A stretch of DNA of 64,000 bases from Pistricoccus aurantiacus (GTDB lineage Bacteria; Pseudomonadota; Gammaproteobacteria; Pseudomonadales; Halomonadaceae). A program made the translations under genes and the position numbers. The notes beneath the pieces are model-generated. The model did no database searches, was not told the origin of the DNA, and saw nothing but the letters and a program-made list of their open reading frames with translations. The stretch's first letter is position 1. Each line of letters opens with the position of its first letter. The stretch spans positions 3,038,001 to 3,102,000 of the forward strand of contig NZ_CP042382.1 of the NCBI RefSeq assembly GCF_007954585.1, written 5' to 3'. This document shows positions 47,367 through 58,175 of this stretch, in pieces.

Positions 47367-48641
47367 TCAGAAATTTCCTTTGAACCACCGCTTGATCTTT
47401 TCTAACGAGGAAGCCTCGTTCTTGCTGCCTCGTCGAGAGACGTCTTCGCGCTTGGGTTGCGCCGCGCTTGCACGGCTCTGGCCTTGCCTGGCGTCGTGCA
47501 TTCCGTAATGTAACAAACCCACTCCCGTGGAATAAATCGGATTGCGGACCACATCCGCCAGCCCTCTGACGTTCTGCGGGCAAGCAATGCGAACCGGCAT
47601 GTGAAAAATCTCCTCCGCCAGTTCAACCACGCCCTCCATGCGTGACGTGCCGCCGGTCAATACCACGCCGGCGGCCACCAGATCCTCGTAGCCGCTGCGA
47701 CGCAGCTCATCGCGAATCAGGGTAAAGAGTTCCTCATAACGCGGTTCGACCACCTCCGCCAAGGCCTGACGGGAAAGATCCCGTGCGGGCCGCTCGCCGA
47801 CGCTTGGCACCTTGATCAACTCGTCGCTGGCGGCAAGCTGGGTCAGGGCGCAGGCGTACTTGACCTTGATCTCTTCCGCGTACTGGGTCGGCGTGCGCAG
47901 CGCCATGGCGATATCGTTGGTCACCTGATCCCCGGCGATGGGAATCACCGAGGTATGGCGAATGGCGCCCTCGGTGAACACGGCGATATCCGTGGTGCCC
48001 CCACCGATATCCACCATGCACACGCCCAGTTCCCGTTCGTCCTCCGTCAGCACCGCGTGACTCGAGGCCAACTGTTCCAGCATGATGGCGTCCACTTCCA
48101 GGCCGCAGCGGCGCACGCACTTCTCGATATTCTGTACTGCATTAAGGGCTGCGGTCACCAGATGCACCCGCGCCTCCAGGCGCACCCCGGACATGCCCAA
48201 TGGCTCACGAATCCCCTCCTGGGTATCGATGGCATATTCCTGAGGCAGTACGTGCAGCACCCGTTGTCCTTCTGAAATCGCGCGCGCTCGAGCCGAATCG
48301 ATCACCCGCTCGATATCGGAAATACTGACTTCGCGATCCTTGATGGCAACCACTCCATCGGAATTCATCGAACTGATATGACTACCGGCAATGCCCACAT
48401 AGACCGAGTGAATGTCGCAGCCCGCCATCAGCTCCGCTTCTTCGACTGCACGCTGAATCGACTGCACGGTGGATTCGATATTGATCACCACGCCTTTCTT
48501 CATGCCTCGCGAAGGATGCGAGCCAATACCGGCGATTTCGATGCCACCATCGTCCGTCGCCTGGCCGACAATGGCCACCACCTTGGATGTTCCGATATCA
48601 AGCCCGACTACCATAGAGGAAGCATTGGATTGAACTGCCAT
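47367..48641 (-). CDS. ftsA: Cell division protein FtsA
   Basis: A 424-residue actin-like protein. Phosphate-1 [10 protein letters not shown], the phosphate-2 [13 protein letters not shown], and the adenosine motif [12 protein letters not shown]. The C-terminal amphipathic helix [14 protein letters not shown] anchors it to the membrane and links FtsZ to the divisome. AAGGAG lies 12 nt before ATG 48641. A 214-bp gap to ftsQ holds its own promoter signals. Confidence 0.97.
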   Translation of the reverse strand: MAVQSNASSMVVGLDIGTSKVVAIVGQATDDGGIEIAGIGSHPSRGMKKGVVINIESTVQSIQRAVEEAELMAGCDIHSVYVGIAGSHISSMNSDGVVAIKDREVSISDIERVIDSARARAISEGQRVLHVLPQEYAIDTQEGIREPLGMSGVRLEARVHLVTAALNAVQNIEKCVRRCGLEVDAIMLEQLASSHAVLTEDERELGVCMVDIGGGTTDIAVFTEGAIRHTSVIPIAGDQVTNDIAMALRTPTQYAEEIKVKYACALTQLAASDELIKVPSVGERPARDLSRQALAEVVEPRYEELFTLIRDELRRSGYEDLVAAGVVLTGGTSRMEGVVELAEEIFHMPVRIACPQNVRGLADVVRNPIYSTGVGLLHYGMHDARQGQSRASAAQPKREDVSRRGSKNEASSLEKIKRWFKGNF

Positions 48642-48679
48642 GGGTCGGGATTACTCCTTGATTTTAATCCGGGTTAAAC

Positions 48680-48719
48680 GTCGGTCAATCCGACGCGAAA
48701 ATATGATTGGCAAGTATAG
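48680..48719 (-). promoter_or_regulatory. Candidate ftsA-ftsZ promoter and leader hairpin
   Basis: In the 214-bp ftsQ-ftsA gap, minus strand, a -10 TATACT (48719-48714) without a clear -35 is followed by a perfect 6-bp stem CGTCGG/CCGACG with a 5-nt loop (48680-48696), which would lie early in the transcript just before the ribosome-binding site. Two direct TTCACGATAA repeats lie upstream (minus strand, around 48755-48790). The gap is AT-rich relative to neighbours. Confidence 0.4.
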
Positions 48720-48855
48720 AAAACTTATGCCTAATCACCAGCCTTATCGTGAAATCCGATCCAGAATACGGACATTTATCGTGAAAAGGAACACCCGGTT
48801 CGCCCTGTTGGTCAGCCTTTCGAGCTAAAAAGAGCCCACAGTACCCCCGCGCATT

Positions 48856-49563
48856 CTAATCGTCGATTTCAGTTTCTCCATGCCAGGCAACGGCGACACC
48901 ATTGGGATATCGCAGGTCGATGTAGCGAATATGCGACACCTGTTCAGAGAGTCGTCTCTGCCATGCAGCATAAAGACGATCCAGGCGTTCCTCGCGATCA
49001 CTACGGCCCAGCATGACCCATACATCATCATCGAACTGTAATCGCCAGGCGCCGCGCGGCTCCAACCTGAGTTGAGTGAGTTGTATCGCCAAGGGCGCCA
49101 GACGCCGACGCAGCGTATCGTAATAGGCCAGCACTTCCGGCCCACTGCCCGGCGGCCCCGCGAGATCCGGCAGACCAACGGGTGGCGACAGCGGCGCGAA
49201 GGCAAAGGGCTCGCCCTTTTCGTTGAGCAGAAATTCGTCTCCCCATCGTGCCACCGGATGCTGCTCGAAAAGCTCGAACACCAGCGCGTTGGGCCATTTT
49301 CTGGATATTCTCACTTCCGACAGCCAGTCGATACGTCGAACACGCCGACGTAATTCGTTCAAATCCACCGAAAGCCAGCTTTCCCCCTTCACAAAAGGCG
49401 CAAGACGCGCTTTCAGATAGTCCGAGTTGACATGTTCAAACTCTCCGCTGATCGACACTCGTTCGATAGGCTGATCAAGCCACACCCATAGTGCACGGCC
49501 GCCGGCGCCCAGCATCAGGATCAACAATATCAGTCCGATCAGCGAGCCTCGCCGCATAGCCAT
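48856..49563 (-). CDS. ftsQ: Cell division protein FtsQ
   Basis: A 235-residue bitopic protein. One membrane helix (residues about 6-28), then the POTRA domain (IERVSISGEFEHVNSDYL...) and beta domain typical of FtsQ. It joins FtsB and FtsL in the divisome core. It starts 6 nt after ddl. The sequence ends in an acidic TEIDD. Confidence 0.93.
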   Translation of the reverse strand: MAMRRGSLIGLILLILMLGAGGRALWVWLDQPIERVSISGEFEHVNSDYLKARLAPFVKGESWLSVDLNELRRRVRRIDWLSEVRISRKWPNALVFELFEQHPVARWGDEFLLNEKGEPFAFAPLSPPVGLPDLAGPPGSGPEVLAYYDTLRRRLAPLAIQLTQLRLEPRGAWRLQFDDDVWVMLGRSDREERLDRLYAAWQRRLSEQVSHIRYIDLRYPNGVAVAWHGETEIDD

Positions 49564-49569
49564 CGCGCT

Positions 49570-50508
49570 CTATTCGCCTCTCGCGGTGTCGAGAATGGCC
49601 AGCACCAGGGCATCGAAGTCGAGTCCCGCATGCCGGGCAGCCTGAGGCACCAGGCTGTGGTCGGTCATGCCCGGCACCGTATTGACCTCCAGAAGCCAGA
49701 AATTGCCCTGCGCATCGCGCATCACGTCCACTCGTCCCCAGCCGCGCCCGTCGATGGCCGCGAAGGCTCGCCGACAAAGTTCACCGAGCCGCGCCTCTTC
49801 ACGCTCATCAAGACCGCAGGGCAAGTGATACAAGGTGTCATTGGCATGGTATTTGGCGTGGTAATCGTAAAAGCCGCTGGGCACCTCGACACGAATCGCC
49901 GGCAGCACCCTGTCGCCAAGTAGCGACAGGGTGTATTCCTCACCTTGAATGAAGCGTTCCGCCATGACCGCCGCGTCGAAGCGGGACGCTTCCCGATACG
50001 CCGCAGCGAGCGTCTGTGCATCCTCGACGATGGTGATGCCCAAGGTAGAGCCTTCATGTACCGGCTTGACGATCAGCGGCAGCCCGAGTCGCTCGCAAAC
50101 TCGGGACCAGTCGCTTTCCGCAGACAGCATGATGCTATCCGGCGTGGGAAGCTCCAGGGCACGCCACAGCGCCTTGGTACGTTCCTTGTCCATGCCCAGC
50201 GCCGAGGCCATGACCCCACTGCCGGTGTAGGGAATATCGAGAAGCTCCAGGGCGCCTTGCAGCGTGCCATCCTCGCCGCCGCGTCCGTGAAGAGCGATGA
50301 ACACGCGATCCGGCGCCAGGGCTTCCAGGCCGATCAGTCCGCCTTCCGCCAGATCGTAACCGACCGCATTCACGCCGCTGCGCTGAAGAGACGTCAGCAC
50401 CGCCGCGCCGCTGGTCAGAGACACCTCCCGCTCCGCGGAATGCCCCCCGTATACCACCACCACGCGGTCAGAATTCAGCGCGGCAGCGTTGGATTCGTCT
50501 TCTCTCAT
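49570..50508 (-). CDS. ddl: D-alanine-D-alanine ligase
   Basis: A 312-residue ATP-grasp ligase (DdlB type). [17 protein letters not shown] at the N-terminus, [10 protein letters not shown], and the Mg-binding [11 protein letters not shown]. The Tyr in YDYHAKY supports D-Ala-D-Ala rather than D-Ala-D-lactate specificity. Its ATG overlaps the murC stop (ATGA). Confidence 0.96.
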   Translation of the reverse strand: MREDESNAAALNSDRVVVVYGGHSAEREVSLTSGAAVLTSLQRSGVNAVGYDLAEGGLIGLEALAPDRVFIALHGRGGEDGTLQGALELLDIPYTGSGVMASALGMDKERTKALWRALELPTPDSIMLSAESDWSRVCERLGLPLIVKPVHEGSTLGITIVEDAQTLAAAYREASRFDAAVMAERFIQGEEYTLSLLGDRVLPAIRVEVPSGFYDYHAKYHANDTLYHLPCGLDEREEARLGELCRRAFAAIDGRGWGRVDVMRDAQGNFWLLEVNTVPGMTDHSLVPQAARHAGLDFDALVLAILDTARGE

Positions 50509-51950
50509 AGGGTTACCTCGTCAAGCTTCAGGCGATGTTCCGCCAGGCGCAGGGCGATGCCGCCCACGTCCCCGGCGCCCTGAGTTATCAGGATATCCTC
50601 CGGTCGCAGTACCCGAGACAGCAGGTCCGGCAGTTCCGTCTTGGTAGCGGCGAACAGCGGGTCGACCTTGCCGCGCTGGCGTATCGAACCGGCAAGCGCC
50701 TTGCCGTCCGCGCCGGCCAGGGGCGCCTCTCCCGCAGCATAGACGTCCAGCAGCACCAGCGTATCGACCTCGGAGAGCACCCGAACGAAATCCTCGTAGA
50801 GATCCCGGGTGCGGGAGTAGCGATGCGGCTGATAGACCATGACCAGACGCCGACTGGGCCAGCCGGCCCGCACCGCGCGAATCACCATCTCGACTTCCCG
50901 GGGATGATGACCGTAATCGTCCACCAGCATGACCTCGCCATCGCCCCCGGGAGCGAGAAAATGCCCGTGCACCTGGAAGCGCCGGCCGACCCCGGCGAAG
51001 CTGGCCAGCCCCCTGAGAATCGCCGCGTCCGATACCCCGGCATCGCTGGCGACGACGATGGCCGCCAGGGCGTTCAGGGCGTTGTGCTCCCCGGGCATGG
51101 CCAGGCGCACCGGCAGCGGTTCCCGCCCTTCCGGGCGCAGGGCGGTGAAGCGCACCTCTCCTGCTTCCTGGCGAAAATCGACGATGCGATAATCCGCTTC
51201 CGCGTGAAAGCCGTAGGTGACGAAATGGCGCTGCACGCGGTCCAGCAGGCTGTGCACGTGACCGTCATCGATACAGAGGATCGCCAGGCCGTAGAAGGGC
51301 AGGTTGTGCAGGAAATCGACGAAGGTCATCTTCAGGCGTTCGAAATCGCCGCCATAGGTCGCCATGTGATCCGCGTCGATATTGGTGACGATGGACACCA
51401 TCGGCTGCAGATGCAGGAAGGACGCATCGGATTCGTCCGCCTCGGCGACCAGATAATCCCCCTCTCCCAATCGCGCGTTGGTACCGGCGCTGGTCAGCTT
51501 GCCGCCGATGACGAAGGTCGGATCCAGCCCGCCCTCCGCCAGCAGGGTAGCGGTGATGCTGGTGGTAGTGGTCTTGCCGTGGGTGCCCGCCACCGCGATA
51601 CCGTGACGAAAGCGCATCAGTTCCGCGAGCATCTGGGCGCGGCGCACCACGGGTATGCGATGCGCCTGGGCCCAGCGAATCTCTGGATTGGTGTCGTCCA
51701 CCGCCGTCGATACCACCACCACATCCGCCTGCTGGACATTCTCCTCGCCATGACCGATGGCGACACGAATCCCGCACGTTCGCAGATGGGTGGTGACCGG
51801 CGATTCTCTGAGATCACTGCCGCTGACTTGGTATCCCTGATTGGCCAGCACCTCGGCAATACCGCACATGCCGACGCCGCCGATACCCACGAAATGAATA
51901 TTCCTGATACGGCGCATGCCAAGTCCACGATAAGGCGAATCCTGTTGCAT
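50505..51950 (-). CDS. murC: UDP-N-acetylmuramate-L-alanine ligase
   Basis: A 481-residue Mur ligase adding L-Ala to UDP-MurNAc. N-terminal [18 protein letters not shown]-binding [11 protein letters not shown], and the central [13 protein letters not shown] 51950 follows AAGGA at 10 nt; an internal in-frame ATG at 51917 (MRRIRNIHF) is a second option. It begins 16 nt after murG and is coupled to ddl. Confidence 0.96.
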   Translation of the reverse strand: MQQDSPYRGLGMRRIRNIHFVGIGGVGMCGIAEVLANQGYQVSGSDLRESPVTTHLRTCGIRVAIGHGEENVQQADVVVVSTAVDDTNPEIRWAQAHRIPVVRRAQMLAELMRFRHGIAVAGTHGKTTTTSITATLLAEGGLDPTFVIGGKLTSAGTNARLGEGDYLVAEADESDASFLHLQPMVSIVTNIDADHMATYGGDFERLKMTFVDFLHNLPFYGLAILCIDDGHVHSLLDRVQRHFVTYGFHAEADYRIVDFRQEAGEVRFTALRPEGREPLPVRLAMPGEHNALNALAAIVVASDAGVSDAAILRGLASFAGVGRRFQVHGHFLAPGGDGEVMLVDDYGHHPREVEMVIRAVRAGWPSRRLVMVYQPHRYSRTRDLYEDFVRVLSEVDTLVLLDVYAAGEAPLAGADGKALAGSIRQRGKVDPLFAATKTELPDLLSRVLRPEDILITQGAGDVGGIALRLAEHRLKLDEVTL

Positions 51951-51966
51951 GACGCCCAATTCCTTG

Positions 51967-53058
51967 TTATCGCTCAAAACCAACCTCCATGCAGCCATCG
52001 GCCAGCCGCTCTATCGCATCGAGCCGAGCGTTGGCCCGGGCCTTGCTTGCCATGGCCGCCAGTATGGCGGGATTCAGAAGCGTCGCAAGCCGATTGCTCA
52101 ATGCTTCGGCGGTCAGACCGGCCTGAGGCATCAGTTGCGCCGCCTCCACGTCCAGCAGCACTCGGGCATTGGCGGTTTGATGGTCGTCCACCGCGTGAGG
52201 ATAAGGCACCAGCAGCGCCGGCTTGGCGGCGGCGGCGAGTTCCGAGATTGTCAAGGCACCGGCACGGCATACTACCAGATCCGCCCAGTCATAGGCGACT
52301 GCCATGTCGTCGATAAAGGCGGTAACTTCCGCCTCGATGCCTTGCTCCGCGTAGGCCTGGCGAGTCACCGCATCCTTGTCCCGCCCCGCCTGATGAAACA
52401 CTTCCGGGCGTTTCTCCACCGCCAGGCGCGCCAAGGCTTCGGGAAGATAACGATTCAAGGCCAGGGCGCCCAGGGAACCTCCCACCACCAGCAGGCGCAG
52501 GCGTCTTTCCCGCATGATTTCCGCGGATCGAGGCATCTCGCCCAAGGCAGCGATATCACGACGTACCGGATTGCCGATCACCTGGACGGAACGTCCGGAA
52601 ATCGCACCGGGAAAGGCCGCATAGATGCGCCGCGCCAGCTTCGCTAAAGCGCGATTGGTGAGTCCCGCCAAGGCGTTCTGCTCGTGAATGACCAGCGGGC
52701 GACGCATCAACCAGGCGGCCAGCCCCCCCGGGCCGCTGGCAAAGCCACCAAGCCCCACCACCACTTGGGGGTCATAGTCAGCGATCACTCGGCGAGCCTG
52801 CCACACCGCACGGCTGAGCCGCCAGGGAACCGCCAGCCAGCCGGCGATGCCATTACCTCGCAGCCCCGAGACGACCACTCGATGCAACGGGATATCCGCC
52901 TCCGGCACCAGGCGATTCTCGATGCCGCGGGGGCTGCCCAGCCATTCCACTTTCACGCCCCGCCCTCGCAGTTCTTTTGCCAGGGAAAGCGCGGGAATGA
53001 CATGGCCACCGGTCCCTCCGGCCATGATCAGAGCGCGACGCGCTGCCGGTGCATTCAT
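51967..53058 (-). CDS. murG: UDP-GlcNAc:lipid I N-acetylglucosaminyltransferase
   Basis: A 363-residue GT28 glycosyltransferase making lipid II on the inner face of the membrane. G-loop 1 [13 protein letters not shown], the GGFASGPGG loop, and the C-terminal [19 protein letters not shown] donor site. The open frame extends upstream out of frame with ftsW; the ATG at 53058 overlaps the ftsW stop (ATGA). Confidence 0.97.
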   Translation of the reverse strand: MNAPAARRALIMAGGTGGHVIPALSLAKELRGRGVKVEWLGSPRGIENRLVPEADIPLHRVVVSGLRGNGIAGWLAVPWRLSRAVWQARRVIADYDPQVVVGLGGFASGPGGLAAWLMRRPLVIHEQNALAGLTNRALAKLARRIYAAFPGAISGRSVQVIGNPVRRDIAALGEMPRSAEIMRERRLRLLVVGGSLGALALNRYLPEALARLAVEKRPEVFHQAGRDKDAVTRQAYAEQGIEAEVTAFIDDMAVAYDWADLVVCRAGALTISELAAAAKPALLVPYPHAVDDHQTANARVLLDVEAAQLMPQAGLTAEALSNRLATLLNPAILAAMASKARANARLDAIERLADGCMEVGFER

Positions 53059-54269
53059 GCTCGCTCTCCACTGACCTGGCCGGAGGGACGCCGCGCGGCG
53101 GTGGGCCGCGAGCGTCGCACCGCGCGCCGGGTATCCACATCGACCCGGACGAGCAGCGCCACCATTACCGCGCTGATCAACAGGCTGGAGCCGCCATAGC
53201 TGAGCAGGGGCAGCGTCAGCCCCTTGGTCGGCAGCATGCCGGTACTGACCGCAATATTGATGAAGGCCTGGGAACCGAGAACCAGGGCAATGCCGTAGCT
53301 CAAATAGGCGGCAAAAGGCAGTCGCGCCAGTTCCGCCCGGCGCCCGGCGGCCAGGGCGCGATAGACCAGCAGCGCGAACAGGCCGATGACCGCCATGGCG
53401 CCTACCAGCCCGAGCTCCTCGGCGATGACCGCGAACACGAAATCCGTGTGCGCTTCCGGCAGGTAGAAAAGCTTCTGGATGCTGTTGCCGAGTCCCAGGC
53501 CGAACCATTGCCCCCGCCCGTAGGCGATCAACGCCTGGGTCAGCTGATAGCCGCTGGCGAACTGATCCGCCCAGGGATCGGCGAAGCTCGTCAGGCGCGC
53601 CAGGCGGTAGGGTTCCGCCACTGCCGCCAGAGCGCCCAGTACCACCAGGATCACCGCCAGCAGGAAAAAGCGCCACAGCGGCGCGCCGGACATCAGCAGC
53701 ATGCCCATCACGCAGCCGGTCATGACCACCACGGCACCGTAGTCCGGCTCGAGAATCAGCAGCATGGCGAAGATGCCCATCACCATCAGCGGACGCAGAA
53801 AAGCACCCCACTCCCGGCGCACTTGAGGCAGAAAACGCTCAAGATAGCTCGCCACATAAATGATCAGACATAGCTTGGCGATTTCCGAGGCCTGCAGATT
53901 GAGCGGAATGCCGGGAAGCGAAATCCATCGCTTGCTGCCGTTGACTTCGCGGCCCACGAACAGTACCGCGATCAACAGCACGATACCCAGCAGCAGCAGG
54001 AACTGGCCGTTGACTCGCCACCAACCCAGAGGAACCTTGTAGGCTACCAGGCCGACGGTAATGGCAAGCAGTACGAAGATGCCGTGACGCAGGCTGAAAT
54101 AGTAGGGATTACCTGTCAACCCAGTGGCAACTTCCGTGGAGGCAGAGGTCACCATGACCCAGCCAATCAGCATCAGCGAAAGCGCGGCGAAAAGCAGCCA
54201 GCCGTCGAAGGGCTGATCCGCGGTGGAAAGCCTTGCGGTCATCCGCTTCAAACCGGCAACTAGCCTCAT
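53055..54269 (-). CDS. ftsW: Peptidoglycan polymerase FtsW
   Basis: A 404-residue SEDS glycosyltransferase with about ten membrane helices. It polymerises septal lipid II with FtsI. Motifs: LEPDYGAVVV (with the conserved Asp region), QLTQALIAYGRGQWFGLGLG and LPLLSYGGSSL. ATG 54269 overlaps the murD stop (ATGA). The C-terminus is basic (TRRAVRRSRPTAARR). Confidence 0.97.
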   Translation of the reverse strand: MRLVAGLKRMTARLSTADQPFDGWLLFAALSLMLIGWVMVTSASTEVATGLTGNPYYFSLRHGIFVLLAITVGLVAYKVPLGWWRVNGQFLLLLGIVLLIAVLFVGREVNGSKRWISLPGIPLNLQASEIAKLCLIIYVASYLERFLPQVRREWGAFLRPLMVMGIFAMLLILEPDYGAVVVMTGCVMGMLLMSGAPLWRFFLLAVILVVLGALAAVAEPYRLARLTSFADPWADQFASGYQLTQALIAYGRGQWFGLGLGNSIQKLFYLPEAHTDFVFAVIAEELGLVGAMAVIGLFALLVYRALAAGRRAELARLPFAAYLSYGIALVLGSQAFINIAVSTGMLPTKGLTLPLLSYGGSSLLISAVMVALLVRVDVDTRRAVRRSRPTAARRPSGQVSGERA

Positions 54270-55678
54270 GAATTCGACTCCTCGATCTGACCGGATACCT
54301 GCGCCAGCACCCAGCGGCGAAAGGTTTCGCCGCGCGCTATATAGCTGGGGAATTGATCGAGGCTGGCGCAGGCCGGCGACAGTAGCACGCAGTCGCCGGG
54401 TTCCACGATACGCCTGGCCTGCTCCAAGGCCTCGTTCATGTCAGCGAATTCGCTTACCGACACCCGCTTGCGCACCGCGTCTGCTAGCCGCGGGCCATCG
54501 ATTCCGAAGGTCAGTACCCGACGAGCATAGCGGGAAAGCGGCTCGCCCAAGGGCGAGAAATCCGCGCCCTTTCCCTGCCCTCCGGCCAGCAGGATCAGCT
54601 TGCCCGTCAGGGTCGGCCCCAGGCCGTTGATGGCGGCCAGGGTTGCACCAACGTTGGTACCCTTGGAATCGTTGATCCAGCTCACCCCATCCACCTCCGC
54701 AATGACCTCGCAGCGATGTGGCAACCCCTCGAACCGCTCCAGCACCTCGAGCATGGCCTTCATCGGAAGACCCAGTTGGTGGCCCATGGCCAGGGCCGCC
54801 AGGGCATTCGCCTGATGATGACGGCCTTTGAGCTTCATACGCGAGCAGGCCAGCAAAGCTTCGTCACCGTGCATCAGCCAGGCACCCTCGCCCGACACGG
54901 GCTCGCTGATGCCCCACTGACGGCCCAACGGCGGCTGGGTGGTGAATTCATCCGCTGACAAAGCCGGATCGTCCGGCCAGGTCAGGGGATCCTCCGCGTT
55001 GACCACCGCATGACCCGCACCACGGAAGATCGATGATTTGGCACGGCGATAGGCATCGAGACTTCCATGGCGATCCAGATGATCTTCACTCAGGTTGAGG
55101 AAGGCGACGCTGTCCGCCTCGAGTCGCGGGGTCATTTCCAGTTGAAAACTCGAAAGCTCCAGCACGAAAAGTGCCGACTGAGAATACTCATGCAGCAGAT
55201 CCAGCGCTGGAGTGCCCAGGTTGCCTCCTACCGCGACTTCGATACCGGCATTTCGCGCCATGTCTCCCAGCAGAGTAGTCACCGTCGACTTGGCGTTGGA
55301 GCCGGTGATCGCGGCGACTCGCCCGGGATTGGTACGCTTGTTCAGCGCATGGCGAAAAAGAGCGATCTCACCCACCAGGCGTGGCTCGCCGGTGACGGGA
55401 TTGAGCGACTCCGCAAGCCCCTCGAGCCCAGGCGTGCGGGGATCGACTCCCGGACTCAGCACCACTTCCCGGGCCTTGCACAGGTCCAGCTCGGTCAAGG
55501 GACCGTAGTGTACCGTCACTTGCGGATAGGCCTTCTGAAACGCCGCCAGCCCGGGAGGCACTGATCGGGTGTCCGCCATCATGAAAGGCCTGCCCAGGCG
55601 TGTCAGATACCGGGCGATCGCCGTTCCGGATACTCCCAGTCCCACTACCAGGGTGGTATCTTCAGGCACCTCGATCAT
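54266..55678 (-). CDS. murD: UDP-N-acetylmuramoyl-L-alanine-D-glutamate ligase
   Basis: A 470-residue Mur ligase. N-terminal LVVGLGVSGTAIARYL, ATP-binding TGSNAKSTVTTL (with Ala before Lys rather than the common Gly, as also in some pseudomonads), and NDSKGTNVGATLAAING. AAGGA is 8 nt before ATG 55678, preferred over a GTG at 55699. It adds D-Glu to UDP-MurNAc-Ala. Confidence 0.96.
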   Translation of the reverse strand: MIEVPEDTTLVVGLGVSGTAIARYLTRLGRPFMMADTRSVPPGLAAFQKAYPQVTVHYGPLTELDLCKAREVVLSPGVDPRTPGLEGLAESLNPVTGEPRLVGEIALFRHALNKRTNPGRVAAITGSNAKSTVTTLLGDMARNAGIEVAVGGNLGTPALDLLHEYSQSALFVLELSSFQLEMTPRLEADSVAFLNLSEDHLDRHGSLDAYRRAKSSIFRGAGHAVVNAEDPLTWPDDPALSADEFTTQPPLGRQWGISEPVSGEGAWLMHGDEALLACSRMKLKGRHHQANALAALAMGHQLGLPMKAMLEVLERFEGLPHRCEVIAEVDGVSWINDSKGTNVGATLAAINGLGPTLTGKLILLAGGQGKGADFSPLGEPLSRYARRVLTFGIDGPRLADAVRKRVSVSEFADMNEALEQARRIVEPGDCVLLSPACASLDQFPSYIARGETFRRWVLAQVSGQIEESNS

Positions 55679-55712
55679 GGCTGCTTTCCTTTCGCTCACG
55701 TCAACACCGATC

Positions 55713-56795
55713 CTAGCGAATCTTCAAAGTGGCAAGGCCCAGCAGCACCAACACCACGGTAATGATCCAGAAGCGCACGATGACCCGTGGTTCCGGCCAG
55801 CCCTTGAGCTCGAAATGATGATGCAGCGGCGCCATGCGAAAGATGCGGCGCCCGGTCATCTTGTAGGAACCCACCTGCAGGATCACCGACAGGGTTTCCA
55901 TGACGAAGACCCCGCCCATGATGAACAGCACGATTTCCTGGCGCACGATCACCGCCACCACCCCCAGGGCCGCCCCCAGGGCCAGGGAGCCGACGTCCCC
56001 CATAAATACCTGGGCCGGATAGGTGTTGAACCACAGGAAACCCAGCCCGGCGCCGGCGATGGTGCCGCAGAATACCGCCAGCTCTCCGGCGCCGGAGATC
56101 ATCGGAATATGCAGATAGTCGGCGAACACCGCGTTGCCGCTGACGTAAGCGAATACCGCAAGCCCCATGGCCACCAGTACCGTGGGCATGATCGCCAGAC
56201 CGTCCAGTCCATCCGTCAGATTGACCGCGTTGGAACTGCCGACAATCACGAAGTAGCTGAGTATCACGAAGAAAAACCCCAGCGGCAGGATGATCTCCTT
56301 GAAGAACGGCACCAGCAGGCTGATTTCCACCGGGCTTGCGGCGGTGAAGTATAGTACCAGCGCCGCCCCCAGACCGATGACCGACTGCCAGAAATATTTC
56401 CAGCGGGCCGGCAGGCCGCGAGGATTCTTTTCCACCACCTTGCGATAGTCGTCGATCCATCCGATCGCGCCAAACCCCAGGGTCACCGCCAGGGTCAGCC
56501 AAACGTAATGGTTGGTGAGATCCGCCCAGAGTAGGGTACTGATCGCCATGGCGATCAGGATCATCGCCCCGCCCATGGTCGGGGTGCCGGCCTTGGAAAG
56601 GTGCGACTGCGGGCCGTCATCCCGCACCGCCTGGCCGATCTGGCGTTCCACCAGACGTCGAATCACCAGCGGCCCCAGCCACAGACACAGCAGCAAAGCT
56701 GTCAGCGCGCCTAGCACGATGCGTAGCGTCTGATAGCTGAAGGCATTGAAGGCGCTTTGAAATTGGGCCAGAAATTCAGCCAGAAAAAGCAGCAT
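55713..56795 (-). CDS. mraY: Phospho-MurNAc-pentapeptide transferase
   Basis: A 360-residue integral membrane enzyme with about ten helices that makes lipid I. The catalytic Asp pair is in GWIDDYRK, the third Asp in [11 protein letters not shown], and the conserved His run in [12 protein letters not shown]. Length and order (murD-mraY-murF) are standard. Confidence 0.98.
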   Translation of the reverse strand: MLLFLAEFLAQFQSAFNAFSYQTLRIVLGALTALLLCLWLGPLVIRRLVERQIGQAVRDDGPQSHLSKAGTPTMGGAMILIAMAISTLLWADLTNHYVWLTLAVTLGFGAIGWIDDYRKVVEKNPRGLPARWKYFWQSVIGLGAALVLYFTAASPVEISLLVPFFKEIILPLGFFFVILSYFVIVGSSNAVNLTDGLDGLAIMPTVLVAMGLAVFAYVSGNAVFADYLHIPMISGAGELAVFCGTIAGAGLGFLWFNTYPAQVFMGDVGSLALGAALGVVAVIVRQEIVLFIMGGVFVMETLSVILQVGSYKMTGRRIFRMAPLHHHFELKGWPEPRVIVRFWIITVVLVLLGLATLKIR

Positions 56796-56804
56796 GTATC
56801 GTGT

Positions 56805-58175
56805 TCACCTTGATCCGTCGCAGCGCAGCGCCTCGATCAGCCGTTCCATTCCGGCACTGCGTGAGCCCTTGACCAGGACGCTGGCCCCGGCAGGCAAATG
56901 ATCCCGGGCATGGCGCGCCAGCGCCTCCCAGTCGTCGAAATGATGCCCGTTGTCGCCGAAGGCCCCGCTCGCCGAACGCGCGGGTTCCCCCAGGGTGCCG
57001 AGAAAGTCGATGCCCAGGCAACGAGCATGATGGCCGATCTCCGCGTGCAGACTGGCCGCTTCGTCACCGAGCTCTCCCATCGCACCCAGCAGGCACCAGC
57101 GCGGCGCCGGCAGAGCGGCCAGCAGATCGAGGGCCGCCTTCACCGCGCCAGGGTTGGCATTATACGTATCATCGAGCAGACGTGTATGGCGAATGCCTTC
57201 CACCAGCGACAAGCGTCCCGACAAGGGTTCGACCTTCGCCAGTGCCTCCGCCAGTGCGTCAGCGGACAGGCCCATGGCCAAGGCCGCCGCGCTGGCCGCC
57301 AGGACATTGGCGACGTTGTGACGCCCCATCAGCGCCAGCTGCACCCGCCCCAGGCAACGTCCGTCATGGTGAAGCGTCACCGCGTAGCGCCCCAGCGCGT
57401 CGCAGACGAGATTCGAGCCGCGCAGCCGCGCCTTTTCATCGAAGCCGAAATCCAGCACCTCGTGACTGCCCGCCAGGCGTCGCCAGAAGGGAAAGAACCG
57501 ATCGTCGCGATTCAATACCGCAACACCGCTGGCAGCCAGACCGCACAGGATTTCTCCCTTGGCCTGGGCAATGTTGCCAAGGCCGCCGAATTCTCCCACG
57601 TGGGCGCCGGTCACATTGGTGATTACCGCCACGTTCGGCTTGGCCAGGGCGCAGGTCCAGGCGATCTCGCCGAGATGATTGGCACCGAGCTCCACCACCG
57701 CCTGGCGATGACGAGAAGTCAGTTCCAGCAGGGTCAGAGGCGCGCCGATATCGTTGTTGAGGTTGCCCCGAGTCGCCAGCACCGGCCCCTGAGTGGCCAG
57801 CAGGGCCGCGAGGATTTCCTTGACCGTGGTCTTGCCGCTGTTGCCGGTAATTGCCGTCAAGGGCCTGCCCCAGGCCAGCCGGCGCGCCTGACCCAGCAGA
57901 CCGAGGGCCAGACGAGTATCCGGTACCATCAACTGAGGCAGCGGATCATCTACCCGACGCGACACCACTGCCGCCAGGGCGCCCGTCTCTCGCGCCCTGG
58001 AAATGAATTCATGGCCATCGAAGCGCTCCCCAAGCAGGGCGACGAACACCTGTCCCGAGGCCAGCTTACGGCTATCCGTGGTGATCGATTCAACCCGAGA
58101 AGCCGTGTCAATCGGACATTCACAGCCCAGCGCCTTGGCCAGCTCCCCCAGTGTCCACGTCTCGGTCGCGCTCAT
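56805..58175 (-). CDS. murF: UDP-MurNAc-tripeptide-D-Ala-D-Ala ligase
   Basis: A 456-residue Mur ligase adding D-Ala-D-Ala. ITTDSRKLASGQVFVAL in domain 1, ATP-binding TGNSGKTTVKE, and DDTYNANPGAVKAALD. Its ATG overlaps the murE stop (ATGA), and it ends 9 bp before mraY. Confidence 0.97.
   Translation of the reverse strand: MSATETWTLGELAKALGCECPIDTASRVESITTDSRKLASGQVFVALLGERFDGHEFISRARETGALAAVVSRRVDDPLPQLMVPDTRLALGLLGQARRLAWGRPLTAITGNSGKTTVKEILAALLATQGPVLATRGNLNNDIGAPLTLLELTSRHRQAVVELGANHLGEIAWTCALAKPNVAVITNVTGAHVGEFGGLGNIAQAKGEILCGLAASGVAVLNRDDRFFPFWRRLAGSHEVLDFGFDEKARLRGSNLVCDALGRYAVTLHHDGRCLGRVQLALMGRHNVANVLAASAAALAMGLSADALAEALAKVEPLSGRLSLVEGIRHTRLLDDTYNANPGAVKAALDLLAALPAPRWCLLGAMGELGDEAASLHAEIGHHARCLGIDFLGTLGEPARSASGAFGDNGHHFDDWEALARHARDHLPAGASVLVKGSRSAGMERLIEALRCDGSR

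Noticed and set aside
50535-52316. 593-codon plus-strand frame across murC and murG
   Set aside because: Antisense to two certain genes; composition is that of a frame shadow.
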